From: Acidobacteriota bacterium
GTDB taxonomy: Bacteria > Acidobacteriota > Thermoanaerobaculia > UBA5066 > Gp7-AA6
Direction: 5' to 3'
Assembly (NCBI GenBank): GCA_003222385.1
Contig: QHVV01000084.1
Location: 1 to 41,422, forward strand
Length of the DNA: 41,422 nucleotides
This document shows, piece by piece, positions 26,110 through 33,865 of the stretch. The notes under the pieces were generated by a model. It searched no databases, was not told where the DNA came from, and saw only the letters and a list, made by a program, of their open reading frames with translations. How positions within the stretch are numbered: the first letter of the stretch is position 1; every line of letters starts with the position of its first letter. The position numbers were made by a program, and so were the translations under genes.

Positions 26110-27360
26110 ATGGTCATCTCGAGACGCGATTTCCTGCTGCGGACCTCCGGGTTCGTGACCGTGTCGGCGATGGTGCCGCGCTGGGCGGTGGATGGATCCC
26201 GCCTCTTCGAAGAGTCGATCGGCGCCGACTTCGCGAACCGGACGCTGGTGGTCCTCGAGCTTGCCGGCGGCAACGACGACCTGAACACGGTGGTGCCGTA
26301 CAGCGACAACCTGTACACGCAGATGCGCTCTCGAATCGGCATTGCGCCGGGCTCCGTTCTCCAGCTCGACGGACGGCTGGGGTTGAACCCCGTGATGACG
26401 GGACTGAAGGCGCTCTGGGACCACAACCGCGTCGCACTCCTCGAGAACGTGGGGTATCCGAACTCGAGCCTCTCCCACTTCGCCGCCCGGGACGTGTGGC
26501 ACACCGCCGATCCACAGCTCGCCCAGAGAAACGGCTGGCTCGGCCGGTGGGCGGACCGCTACATCGCCGCAAGCGGTAATCCCCTCGCGTGCACGGCGAT
26601 CTCGCAGTCTCTGCCGAGGACGCTCCTGTCCGACAGCGTCGGCGTGCCTTCGTTCGTCAACCTCGCGAGCTATCAGTACGCGACCGACGGTTCGTTCCCC
26701 GGCGACCGGAGCAACCAGATCCGCACGTTCCTGACGCAGAACGGCGCCGAGTACGAGATCGAGAACACGCCGGACGCTCTTTCGCGGGTGGCGGAAGACG
26801 CGATCCACTCGTCCGACATGCTCCAGACGGTGGGCAGCGGCTACGTGCCGGGCGGCGTCTATCCGGCGGGGACGCTCGGGGCCGGGCTCCTCTTGATCGC
26901 GCAGATCATCAACGCGAACCTGGGCGCGCGCATTCTCTACATCACTTATGGAGGCTTCGACAACCACGCGACCGAGAACAGCGATCACGATCCGCTCCTG
27001 ACGAACGTCTCCGCCGGGATCCAGGCGTTCTTCGACGACCTCGACGCGCACGGCAAGGCGCACGACGTGTTGCTGATGACGTGGTCGGAGTTCGGACGGC
27101 GGGTCGCCGACAACGGCTCGAACGGAACCGACCACGGGACCGCCGCCGCGCACTTCGTCGTCGGAAACGCGGTCAGGCCCGGGATCTACGGCGGCCCCCC
27201 CAACCTCGCGAACCTCGACTCGAACGGAAACCGGACGATCGAGAACGACTTCCGCGCCTACTACGGGACGATCCTTCAGGACTGGCTGGGGGCGGATTCC
27301 GCCGCCATCCTCGGAACGGGGTACCCGAATCTCGGGTTCGTGAACCGCAGCTACGCATAG
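26110..27360 (+). CDS. DUF1501 domain protein, Tat-exported
   Basis: 416 residues. The N-terminus MVISRRDFLLRTSGFVTVSA has SRRDFL, a twin-arginine signal. LVVLELAGGNDDLNTVVPY is the opening of the DUF1501 family (alkaline-phosphatase-like/sulfatase-related fold). ILYITYGGFDNHATEN, then LMTWSEFGRRVADNGSNGTDHGTAAAHFVVG are its central conserved blocks, with Asp, His and Glu residues suited to metal binding. The ATG at 26110 is 15 nt after the DUF1800 stop, so the two are cotranscribed. The family's substrate is unknown. Confidence 0.9.
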   Translation: MVISRRDFLLRTSGFVTVSAMVPRWAVDGSRLFEESIGADFANRTLVVLELAGGNDDLNTVVPYSDNLYTQMRSRIGIAPGSVLQLDGRLGLNPVMTGLKALWDHNRVALLENVGYPNSSLSHFAARDVWHTADPQLAQRNGWLGRWADRYIAASGNPLACTAISQSLPRTLLSDSVGVPSFVNLASYQYATDGSFPGDRSNQIRTFLTQNGAEYEIENTPDALSRVAEDAIHSSDMLQTVGSGYVPGGVYPAGTLGAGLLLIAQIINANLGARILYITYGGFDNHATENSDHDPLLTNVSAGIQAFFDDLDAHGKAHDVLLMTWSEFGRRVADNGSNGTDHGTAAAHFVVGNAVRPGIYGGPPNLANLDSNGNRTIENDFRAYYGTILQDWLGADSAAILGTGYPNLGFVNRSYA

Positions 27361-27382
27361 CCCGTCCTGCTAACCTTCCGGG

Positions 27383-28456
27383 GTGATCCCGGGCCGCGCC
27401 ACGCTCGAAGGGACGAAACGCTTCGCGACTCGATCGGCCGCCGCGCCCGGACACTTCCGGGAAGCCGCCGGCCTCCTCCTCTCTTCGATCGGCCTCGGGA
27501 CCTACCTCGGCCCCGAGGATGACGCGACCGATCGCGGGTACGAGGAGTGCGTGGGGCTCGCCCTATCGTCCGGCGTGAACGTGTTCGATTCGGCCATCAA
27601 CTACCGGGGGCAGAGGAGCGAACGTGCCGTCGGACGGGCGCTCGCGGCGGCGTTCGAACGGGGGGCGGCAAGGAGGGACGAAGTCTTCGTCGCGACGAAG
27701 GGCGGCTACCTTCCCCACGACGCGGACGACCCGCGGGATCCGCGGACCTACATCCTCCAGACTTTCGTCGCGACCGGCATCGCTCCGCGGGAGGAGATCG
27801 TCGCCGGCGGACACTGCATGGCTCCGGCGTACCTGGAGGACCAGATCGAGCGGAGCCGCGCGAACCTGGCGCTCGAGACCATCGACCTCTACTACCTCCA
27901 CAACATCGAATCCCAGCGGACGGCGCTTCCGACGAAGGCTTTTCGCGAGCGGCTCGCGAAGGCGGTCGGAACGCTCGAAGGCGCCGTTTCCTCGGGCCGG
28001 ATCGGCGCGTGGGGGATCGCGACGTGGGACGGGCTAAGGGTCCCTCCCGAGCATCCCGAACATCTCGCGCTCTCGGATGTGCGCTCGGTCGCGGGCGAGG
28101 TGGCCGGCCAGCTGCCCGTGAATCTCGCCATGGCGCAGGCGATCGCCTACCGCTCGCAGGAGGGCTCGGCAGAGCGCTTGCCCGCTCTCGTCGCGGCGGA
28201 AAAGGCGGGCCTGGCGGCGTTCGGCTCCTCCTCCCTCCTGCAGGGTCGCCTGACCGCGGACCTGCCCGAGGAGATCGGCCCGGCCCTCCCCGGGACGGCG
28301 AGCGACGCACAGCGGGCTCTTCAGTTTTCCCGCTCATCTCCCGGAATGACGACGGCCTTGGTCGGCGTTTCCACCCCCGAGCACGCGCGAGACGACTTCG
28401 CGCTGGCGAGCGTGCCGCCGGCGGACCGGACCGCGATCCTGGCCCTCTTCGAGTGA
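27383..28456 (+). CDS. Aldo/keto reductase
   Basis: 357 residues from GTG 27383. TIM-barrel oxidoreductase using NAD(P)H. SIGLGTYLGPEDDATDRGYE opens the barrel, and the catalytic tetrad is visible: Asp and Tyr in FDSAINYRGQRSERAVGRAL, Lys in VFVATKGGY, and His in IDLYYLHNIESQ. The NADP-binding end is ALVGVSTPEHARDDF. It is about 40 residues longer than many family members because of a loop with GGHCMAPAYLEDQIERSRAN. It follows the DUF1501 gene by 22 nt and is probably in the same transcript. Substrate unknown. Confidence 0.88.
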   Translation: MIPGRATLEGTKRFATRSAAAPGHFREAAGLLLSSIGLGTYLGPEDDATDRGYEECVGLALSSGVNVFDSAINYRGQRSERAVGRALAAAFERGAARRDEVFVATKGGYLPHDADDPRDPRTYILQTFVATGIAPREEIVAGGHCMAPAYLEDQIERSRANLALETIDLYYLHNIESQRTALPTKAFRERLAKAVGTLEGAVSSGRIGAWGIATWDGLRVPPEHPEHLALSDVRSVAGEVAGQLPVNLAMAQAIAYRSQEGSAERLPALVAAEKAGLAAFGSSSLLQGRLTADLPEEIGPALPGTASDAQRALQFSRSSPGMTTALVGVSTPEHARDDFALASVPPADRTAILALFE

Positions 28457-28538
28457 TCGTGGAACGAGCCGCCGGGCAGATCCCGGGGGCCCTCGAGACG
28501 CCTCGCTTTTTCCTTCGTCCGGCGGCCGGTTTTTGAGC

Positions 28539-28544
28539 TAGAAT
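28539..28544 (+). promoter_or_regulatory. Candidate -10 element upstream of rho
   Basis: TAGAAT in GAGCTAGAATCAAGG, 21 nt before GTG 28565 (51 nt before ATG 28595). It matches the CTAGAAT context seen before other genes here. No good -35 is visible. Confidence 0.33.
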
Positions 28545-28564
28545 CAAGGTCTTCCGCCCGGACC

Positions 28565-29911
28565 GTGAGTCAGCGCGGCGGCGTTCAGGAGTTCATGTCC
28601 GAAGATCCCTCGACCCGGCAGAGCGTTACGTCCTTTCCTCTTTCGACTGAAAGGGAGGCGCCTTCCATTCCGGCCGACCGTCCGTCGGGAGACGGCCAGC
28701 CCCGGCCGCACCGGCGCCGGCGCCGCCGCCGCCGGCGGGGAGGCCGCCCCGGAGGCTTCTCCGGCAACGGAGCGTCTCCCGAGCGAGCCGACGAGCTGGC
28801 GGCGGCCGGCCCCGAGAAACCGGTCGAGGGCGTCCTCTACATTCCGCCCCGGGAGAGCGCCCCCGGAGTCCTCGTGGCTTCGGCGACCAATTACCTGCCC
28901 ACTGCCAAAGACCCTCTCGTCCCGCGCGACCTGATCTCGCGGGAGGGCCTCGAGGCCGGCGCCCTGATCGGAGGCTTTGCGGCGGACGGCGCGCGTCCGG
29001 TCGTGAAGCGCGTCGAGACGGTCGAAGGCCTGACTCCGGCGCAATTTCGGCAGCGGCCCGCGTTCGGCGAGCTCGTCTCGATCGATCCGAACGCGTGGCT
29101 GAAGCTCGAAACGGCTCCGGACGAGATGTGCGGGCGGGTCGTCGACCTGCTCGCCCCGATCGGCCGGGGCCAGCGGTGCCTGATCGTCGCTCCGCCCAAA
29201 GCCGGCAAGACGACGCTCTTGAAACGCATGGCCCACGCCGTCGGTATGAACGCCCCCGACGTCTACGTCATCGTGCTCCTGATCGACGAGCGTCCCGAGG
29301 AGATCACCGACTTCCGGCGCAGCGTGTTGCGCGGCGAGGTCATCGCTTCCTCAGCGGATCTGTCCGCCGAGAACCACATCGCGGTGGCCGAGATCGTCGC
29401 GGAGCGCGCCCGGCGGCTGATCGAGTGCGGCAAGCACGCGATCATCTTTCTGGACTCCATCACCCGGATGGCCCGCGCCTACAACCACATGCAGAAGGGG
29501 GGCGGGAAGATCCTCTCCGGCGGGATCGACGCCCGAACGATGGAGAAACCGCGGCGCTTCTTCGGAGCCGCGCGCAACGCCGAGGGGGGCGGCTCGCTGA
29601 CGATCATCGCGACAGCCCTGATCGATACCGGCTCCCGGATGGACGAGATCATCTTCCAGGAGTTCAAGGGCACCGGGAACACCGAGATCCTGCTCGACCG
29701 GGAGCTCTTCAACCGCCGGATTTTTCCGTGCATCAACATCCCGCTGTCCGGCACGCGCAAGGAAGAGAAGATCTACGACCCCGAGGAGCTCCCGAAGATC
29801 GTCAAGCTCCGTCGCGCGCTCGCCGCCGTGGACAAGGTCCAGGCGATGGAGCTCGTGCTGGGACGCCTCTCGAAGTTCCCGACGAACGCGGACTTCCTGA
29901 AGAGCTTTTAG
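28565..29911 (+). CDS. rho: Transcription termination factor Rho
   Basis: 448 residues from GTG 28565; ATG 28595 (MSEDPSTRQS) with AGGAG close upstream is a plausible alternative. Rho is a hexameric RNA-dependent ATPase. RNA-binding cold-shock-like domain: YIPPRESAPGVLVASATNYL. ATPase: Walker A VAPPKAGKTTLLKR, the VLLIDERPEEITDFRR block, Walker B HAIIFLDSITRMARAYN, and the Q/R loop ends with SGGIDARTMEKPRRFFGAAR. In place of the usual N-terminal helical Rho_N domain, residues about 35-65 are a basic stretch (HRRRRRRRRRGGRPGGFSGN) that could bind RNA. The gene converges on the DEAD-box gene with only three bases between stops. Confidence 0.95.
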   Translation: MSQRGGVQEFMSEDPSTRQSVTSFPLSTEREAPSIPADRPSGDGQPRPHRRRRRRRRRGGRPGGFSGNGASPERADELAAAGPEKPVEGVLYIPPRESAPGVLVASATNYLPTAKDPLVPRDLISREGLEAGALIGGFAADGARPVVKRVETVEGLTPAQFRQRPAFGELVSIDPNAWLKLETAPDEMCGRVVDLLAPIGRGQRCLIVAPPKAGKTTLLKRMAHAVGMNAPDVYVIVLLIDERPEEITDFRRSVLRGEVIASSADLSAENHIAVAEIVAERARRLIECGKHAIIFLDSITRMARAYNHMQKGGGKILSGGIDARTMEKPRRFFGAARNAEGGGSLTIIATALIDTGSRMDEIIFQEFKGTGNTEILLDRELFNRRIFPCINIPLSGTRKEEKIYDPEELPKIVKLRRALAAVDKVQAMELVLGRLSKFPTNADFLKSF

Positions 29912-29914
29912 CCC

Positions 29915-31222
29915 CTACCGCCTCCGGCTCTTTCTCTTCCCCCGACCGTACGTGATCGGAGCGGGAGAGTTCTTCGGACGCGGGGGAGGCTTCCGCACCG
30001 GCCGGTGCGGCCTCGCCTCGGCGAGAAGTCTTCCCTTTTGAACGATCTCTTCGGGCGCCCACTCGACCGGGATCTCGCGGCCGATGAGCTTCTGGATCGA
30101 ATCGAGCGAAAACACATAGTCGTCGCACGCGATCGAGACCGCGGTCCCGATCGCTCCGGCCCGACCCGTGCGCCCGATCCGGTGGACGTAATCCTCCGGA
30201 TCCTGAGGCAGGTCGTAGTTGACGACGTGCGAAACGCCCTCGATGTGCAGGCCGCGCGAAGCGACGTCGGTGGCGACGAGAACCGCCAGCCGGCCCTCCT
30301 TGAAGTCCGAAAGGATCTTCATCCGCCGGTCCTGGGGGACGTTCCCGGCGAGCGCCCGCGCGGGGTAGCCGTTTGCGGAGAGCGTTCTCACGAGCTCGGC
30401 CGCCGTCGTCCGGCGGTTGACGAAGATCAGGATCCGACTCCGCCCCTCTTCCTCGAGGATCCCCAGCAGAAGCGGAAGCTTCTCGGGGGAAGAGACGTGG
30501 TAGAGCACTTCGGTGATCCCGTGGGCGCCGACGCGCTCCGGCTCGATCTCGACCTTCTGGGCGTTGTTGGTGTGCTCGTAGGCGAGCTCCATCACCCGCG
30601 GCGAGAGGGTCGCGGAGAAGAGCAGCGTCTGCCGCCGGTCGTATGGCGGGCAGCGACGGAGGATCCGGCGCAGGTCGCGAATGAAGCCCATGTCGAACAT
30701 CCGGTCCGCCTCGTCGATAACCAGGACTTCGACGTCCCGGAACGTCGTCGCCCCCTGCTGCTCGTAGTCGAGGAGGCGGCCGGGCGTGCCGACCAGGAGA
30801 TCCGGGACCTTCCGCAGGAGGTCCCGCTGCCTGTGGTAGTCGATCCCGCCAAAGACCGCGAGCGTCGTCGACCCCGTGTGTCGCCCGAGGACCTCGGCGT
30901 CGTGGCGGATCTGCATGACGAGCTCCCGAGTCGGGGCAACGACCAGGGCCCGCGGTCCGCGGCGCCCCTGCCGTGGAACGTGTCGGAGAAGCCGGGTGAA
31001 GATCGTGATCAGGAAAGCCGCGGTCTTGCCGGTGCCGGTCTGAGCCTGACCCGCGACGTCCGTGCCGGCGAGCGCGATCGGAAGGGTTTTTTCCTGGATG
31101 GGTGTCGCCCAGGTGAACCCGGCGTCGGCGATGCCCCGCCGGACCTCGTCAGGGAGATCGTACGAGGACAGGGGAGTCTGGCTGAGATGCCCGCGGGCGC
31201 CTATCGTCTCGGGAGTCGACAC
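29915..31222 (-). CDS. DEAD-box RNA helicase (RhlB/RhlE-like)
   Basis: 435 residues from GTG 31222. All helicase motifs are present: Q-motif FTWATPIQEKTLPIAL, motif I AQTGTGKTAAFL, Ia PTRELVMQI, II VLVIDEADRMFDMGF, III SATLSPRV, IV ILIFVNRRTTAAELV, V VATDVASRGLHIEGV, VI YVHRIGRTGRAG. The C-terminal tail is basic (GRGKRKSRRR) and likely helps bind RNA. Members act in ribosome assembly or in the RNA degradosome. The gene sits back to back with rho's 3' end, another RNA-remodelling protein, though on the opposite strand. Confidence 0.93.
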   Translation of the reverse strand: MSTPETIGARGHLSQTPLSSYDLPDEVRRGIADAGFTWATPIQEKTLPIALAGTDVAGQAQTGTGKTAAFLITIFTRLLRHVPRQGRRGPRALVVAPTRELVMQIRHDAEVLGRHTGSTTLAVFGGIDYHRQRDLLRKVPDLLVGTPGRLLDYEQQGATTFRDVEVLVIDEADRMFDMGFIRDLRRILRRCPPYDRRQTLLFSATLSPRVMELAYEHTNNAQKVEIEPERVGAHGITEVLYHVSSPEKLPLLLGILEEEGRSRILIFVNRRTTAAELVRTLSANGYPARALAGNVPQDRRMKILSDFKEGRLAVLVATDVASRGLHIEGVSHVVNYDLPQDPEDYVHRIGRTGRAGAIGTAVSIACDDYVFSLDSIQKLIGREIPVEWAPEEIVQKGRLLAEARPHRPVRKPPPRPKNSPAPITYGRGKRKSRRR

Positions 31223-31285
31223 GAGGGAATTGTAGTCTGCAAGCTCGGTTCCGATCGCCGGGACGCAGTCGTAACCTCAAATCGT

Positions 31286-31900
31286 TCAAGGGATAGCCGC
31301 CGCTCCCGCCTCGATGACTCTTCCGAAGTCCGCGATTAAGGGCCGTCCGGTCGCCCGCGCGAGAGCGACGCCGATCGCCCGCTTTTCCTTCGGCCCCGCG
31401 CCCCCCGCGATCGGCAACAGGCGTCCGTGCGAGCGCGCGGCCAGGCGCTTCACGCTCCAGCTCCACCAGGGCGAGAGCGGCACATAGGTCTCGCGCCAGC
31501 AGTCGAGCTCGGCAGCGGGCAGACGCCGGACTCTCGTCCGCTCGAAAGCGGTGGTTGAGAAGACGATCTCGGACGGCCCGACCTCGATCTGCTCCTCCGC
31601 GAAGGCGAGCGCCGCCAGGCCCAGGAGCGTCAGGGGCGTCGTGATTCCGACCGCCAGCGACAGGAAAATGAGGACCGGGAGCGGGAGATCGGTGAAGCTG
31701 CCCCTCCGGAGGCTCGCTTCCCAGATCGGCACGAGCCGCGCGACTCCGAACAGGGACGCGACCACGACGATCACCGCTCCGGCCGCCAGCCTCCGGCGCC
31801 ACACGCGGGAACGGACCAGTGGTTGGATCTCGACGGTCAGACCACCGGGGCTCGGCGCGATCCGGACTCTCGGTCCGAGCTCCGCGCTCACGGCCGACAC
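31286..31900 (-). CDS. Two-helix membrane protein of unknown function
   Basis: 204 residues from GTG 31900. Two membrane helices: AAGAVIVVVASLFGVARLVP (about 40-59) and LPVLIFLSLAVGITTPLTLL (about 74-93). A cytoplasmic-looking segment follows with WWSWSVKRLAARSHGRLLPI and KEKRAIGVALARATGRPLI, a pattern also seen in small PH-like membrane proteins. No family could be named with confidence. It shares its upstream region with the divergent histone-like gene. Confidence 0.6.
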   Translation of the reverse strand: MSAVSAELGPRVRIAPSPGGLTVEIQPLVRSRVWRRRLAAGAVIVVVASLFGVARLVPIWEASLRRGSFTDLPLPVLIFLSLAVGITTPLTLLGLAALAFAEEQIEVGPSEIVFSTTAFERTRVRRLPAAELDCWRETYVPLSPWWSWSVKRLAARSHGRLLPIAGGAGPKEKRAIGVALARATGRPLIADFGRVIEAGAAAIP

Positions 31901-31985
31901 GGCGGGCGGAGCTCGACTCGCCTCGACAAACTCGGAATTGTATGATCCGGACCCCGGCGGGAGCCGTTCGGAGAGGGAGGTTCAA

Positions 31986-32579
31986 GTGGCGAAAAAAGCG
32001 AAAAAAGGGGGACGCGGAGGCTCGCGGAAAACCTCCCGGTCCGCCGTTGGCAGGAGAAAGCGCGGGGGCGCGCGCGGTCGCGCGAAGAGTCGGGGAGCGG
32101 CGAGCCGGCGCTCTTCGGCCGGGAAGCGCGCGGGAGCGCGCAAGGCGGGCAAGGCTCGGAAAGCCGCTTCGCGCAAGGCGGCCAGGGCCCGGAAAGCCGC
32201 TCCGCGCAAGGCGGTAAGGGCCCGGAAAGCCGCTCCGCGCAAGGCGGTAAGGGCCCGGAAAGCCGCTCCGAAACGGTCGCGCGAAACGAAGGCTGCTTCC
32301 CGCACCCGGGCAGGAACGGAACGCCAGGGTTCGGCTTCGAAGCGGTCCTCCGCCGCGGCGCCGAAGACTCCGCGCTCGACGCCGCCCGGGCGTTCGGCAG
32401 CGCGCGGCCTGGTGACGTCGTGGTCGGAAGAAGAGCTCCGGGCCCGCAACGCGGAAGAGCTCGAAGGCGAGACCGCCGAAGAGGCGGCGGAGCTGGATCT
32501 GGAAGACCTCCCGGACGAAGAAGTCGCGGAGATTCCCGCCGCGCCCCCACCTCCGGAAGAGGAAGAATCCGAGTGGTAG
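31986..32579 (+). CDS. Histone H1-like, lysine/arginine/alanine-rich protein with acidic tail
   Basis: 197 residues from GTG 31986, with GGGAGG five bases upstream. Residues 1 to about 130 are almost entirely Lys, Arg, Ala, Ser and Gly (for example RKAGKARKAASRKAARARKA) and resemble bacterial H1/AlgP-like proteins and eukaryotic H1 tails, which bind DNA non-specifically. An 11-residue unit repeats (KAAPRKAVRAR). The C-terminal about 60 residues are strongly acidic (RNAEELEGETAEEAAELDLE, then PPPPEEEESEW), giving a two-charge protein. The repeat suggests rapid length change between strains. A role in nucleoid organisation is inferred from composition only. Confidence 0.72.
   Translation: MAKKAKKGGRGGSRKTSRSAVGRRKRGGARGRAKSRGAASRRSSAGKRAGARKAGKARKAASRKAARARKAAPRKAVRARKAAPRKAVRARKAAPKRSRETKAASRTRAGTERQGSASKRSSAAAPKTPRSTPPGRSAARGLVTSWSEEELRARNAEELEGETAEEAAELDLEDLPDEEVAEIPAAPPPPEEEESEW
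32128..32259 (+). repeat. 33-nt coding tandem repeat in the histone-like gene
   Basis: Four consecutive 33-nt units: a degenerate copy 32128-32160, then 32161-32193, 32194-32226 and 32227-32259, the last two identical, followed by a partial unit. Each encodes an 11-residue KAAPRKAVRAR-type block, so copy changes keep the frame. Confidence 0.9.
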
Positions 32580-32630
32580 GATAGGTCCGACCGGAACCCA
32601 TTGCCGGGCTCTCGCTCGGCTGGCGAAACG

Positions 32631-32654
32631 AAGGTCCCGAGAAATCGGGACCTT
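32631..32654. terminator. Bidirectional terminator hairpin
   Basis: A perfect 10-bp stem AAGGTCCCGA (32631-32640) pairs with TCGGGACCTT (32645-32654) around a GAAA loop. It lies between the convergent histone-like and thioesterase stops. T-runs are short on both sides (CTGGTTTAT, CGTTTCGCC), so it may be a weak terminator or an mRNA 3'-end barrier. Confidence 0.6.
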
Positions 32655-32659
32655 CTGGT

Positions 32660-33058
32660 TTATGCGCCGGTACTCCTGCGCGGGATCGGGATCGGCTTTC
32701 TCTTCTCGTCCAGGTTCACGAACGTCACCTCGGCCTCGGTCACTTTCACGGTTTCGCCGATCCCCTCGCCGCGTCGCGCGAACACCTCCACGTTGACCGT
32801 GATCGAGGTTCGTCCGATCTTGACCAGGCCCGTGTAGAAAGAGACGAGATCGCCCACGTAGACCGGCTCGTGGAAAACCACCTCGCGCATTGCGACCGTG
32901 ACGATGAAGGACGCGCCGTGCTGCTTCGCCTCGATCGCCGCGGCCTGGTCGATGTACGAAAGGATCACGCCTCCGAAGATCGTGCCGTGAGCGTTCGTGT
33001 CCTTCGGCATCAGGACCACGCGGATCGAGGGTTCTCTGTTCGAGGTCCGTGAGCTCAG
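32660..33058 (-). CDS. Acyl-CoA thioesterase, YciA-like hotdog
   Basis: 132 residues. The hotdog-domain signature VVLMPKDTNAHGTIFGGVIL, then SYIDQAAAIEA holds the active-site Asn and Asp of the YciA/BACH group, which hydrolyse acyl-CoA. VFHEPVYVGDLVSFYTGLVK and TEAEVTFVNLDE are also typical. ATG 33010 would cut the first strand (SIRVVLMP), which homologs keep. The only codon that fits upstream is CTG 33058, overlapping the stop of the BamE-like gene as CTGA with GAGG about eight bases before, so a CTG start is proposed. GTG 33019 is the fallback. It is the last gene of a minus-strand trio. Confidence 0.82.
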   Translation of the reverse strand: MSSRTSNREPSIRVVLMPKDTNAHGTIFGGVILSYIDQAAAIEAKQHGASFIVTVAMREVVFHEPVYVGDLVSFYTGLVKIGRTSITVNVEVFARRGEGIGETVKVTEAEVTFVNLDEKRKPIPIPRRSTGA

Positions 33059-33441
33059 GGCCGCCTCGGTCTTCCGGGCCGCGGCGGCCCGAACTCCGTC
33101 GCGACGCGGGCGACGTAGCCGTCGGTCAGGTTGATCGTGAGCGTGCCATCGGTGAAGTAGTAGGTCCAGATGTCGTGGGCCGAGACGCCCTGCGTGCGGA
33201 CCGAGAACGAAGGCTTCCCGATCGCATCGGTCACCCTGGCGCCCGTCATGCCGGGATCGATTCGCTTGCGCGCCTCCGCGAGGCTGCCCGGCAGGATCCG
33301 GGAGTCGGCGCCGGCGATTGCTTCGGCGCGGGGCCCCTCCCGGTTCTCCCACCACCGCGGCAGCCAGAAAGCGCCGAGAGCGATCAGGACGGCCGCTCCG
33401 ATCAGGAAGAAGAGAACGGGGCGAGCGCGCTCCGCGGGCAT
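33055..33441 (-). CDS. Membrane-anchored BamE/SmpA-like protein
   Basis: 128 residues from ATG 33441. One N-terminal membrane helix (VLFFLIGAAVLIALGAFWL, about 9-27) anchors a periplasmic domain with SLAEARKRIDPGMTGARVTD, AIGKPSFSVRTQG and IWTYYFTDGTLTINLTDGYV, the 'GMT..xV...G.P' pattern of SmpA/OmlA (BamE) domains. Unlike BamE it is not a lipoprotein (no lipobox). The start overlaps the preceding stop by one base (TGATG), so translation is coupled to the four-helix-bundle gene. Confidence 0.65.
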   Translation of the reverse strand: MPAERARPVLFFLIGAAVLIALGAFWLPRWWENREGPRAEAIAGADSRILPGSLAEARKRIDPGMTGARVTDAIGKPSFSVRTQGVSAHDIWTYYFTDGTLTINLTDGYVARVATEFGPPRPGRPRRP

Positions 33442-33827
33442 CAACAGAACGCGCCGTTCACTTCGCCCAGCTGAAACGAAACGGCGCGCTCGAGATCGAC
33501 GGCGCGGCCCTGGAGATCGCGGGCTGCCGCGCGCTGTTCGCCGCCGGCGCGCCCGGCCTGCCGCGAGACTTCGGCGAGAGCTCCGCGGGCCGTCGAGACG
33601 TGTTCGCGCCGCGACTCGCTCTCTTCGGCGGAGAGCGCGCCAGCGACGTGGGCGGGAATCGCGACCGCGGCCCTCCGCAGATGCCGGGCGGTCGTCGGGT
33701 CGGAAGGTCGAATCCGATCCGCCAGCTCGTAGGCGGCATGCGTCAACGCGATGGCCTCGTTCCAGAGAGGATGGCTCTTGTAGTCCGGCCGCGCGGTCTC
33801 GGACTCGGTGCGCTCGTTCACGTGCAC
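33441..33827 (-). CDS. Four-helix-bundle (23S rRNA-IVP family) protein
   Basis: 128 residues from GTG 33827. HPLWNEAIALTHAAYELADR, then HLRRAAVAIPAHVAGALSAE and HVSTARGALAEVSRQAGR follow the pattern of the small four-helix-bundle family first noticed as 23S rRNA intervening-sequence proteins (usual block QLRRAAxSIPxNIAEG). Here the normal NIAEG reads HVAGA, a divergence. These proteins form pentamers of unknown role. The gene is first in the minus-strand trio, 38 nt from the divergent mdh start, and is not inserted in rRNA. Confidence 0.75.
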   Translation of the reverse strand: MHVNERTESETARPDYKSHPLWNEAIALTHAAYELADRIRPSDPTTARHLRRAAVAIPAHVAGALSAEESESRREHVSTARGALAEVSRQAGRAGGEQRAAARDLQGRAVDLERAVSFQLGEVNGAFC

Positions 33828-33849
33828 GACGATTGTAATTGCCTTCCGA

Positions 33850-33855
33850 TAGAAT
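33850..33855 (+). promoter_or_regulatory. Candidate -10 element upstream of mdh operon
   Basis: TAGAAT in CCGATAGAATTCGCGG, only 10 nt before ATG 33866. A start point 6-8 nt downstream would leave almost no 5' leader, and no ribosome site is visible, so the mdh message may be leaderless. Inference from one hexamer. Confidence 0.33.
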
Positions 33856-33865
33856 TCGCGGCCGC

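Noticed and set aside
32128-32259. CRISPR-like array
   Set aside because: The 33-nt units are contiguous with no spacers, lie in frame inside a coding region, and encode an 11-residue repeat.
33441-33827. Four-helix-bundle gene as part of an rRNA intervening sequence
   Set aside because: It is far from rRNA and sits in a coupled protein-coding operon; the family name is historical.
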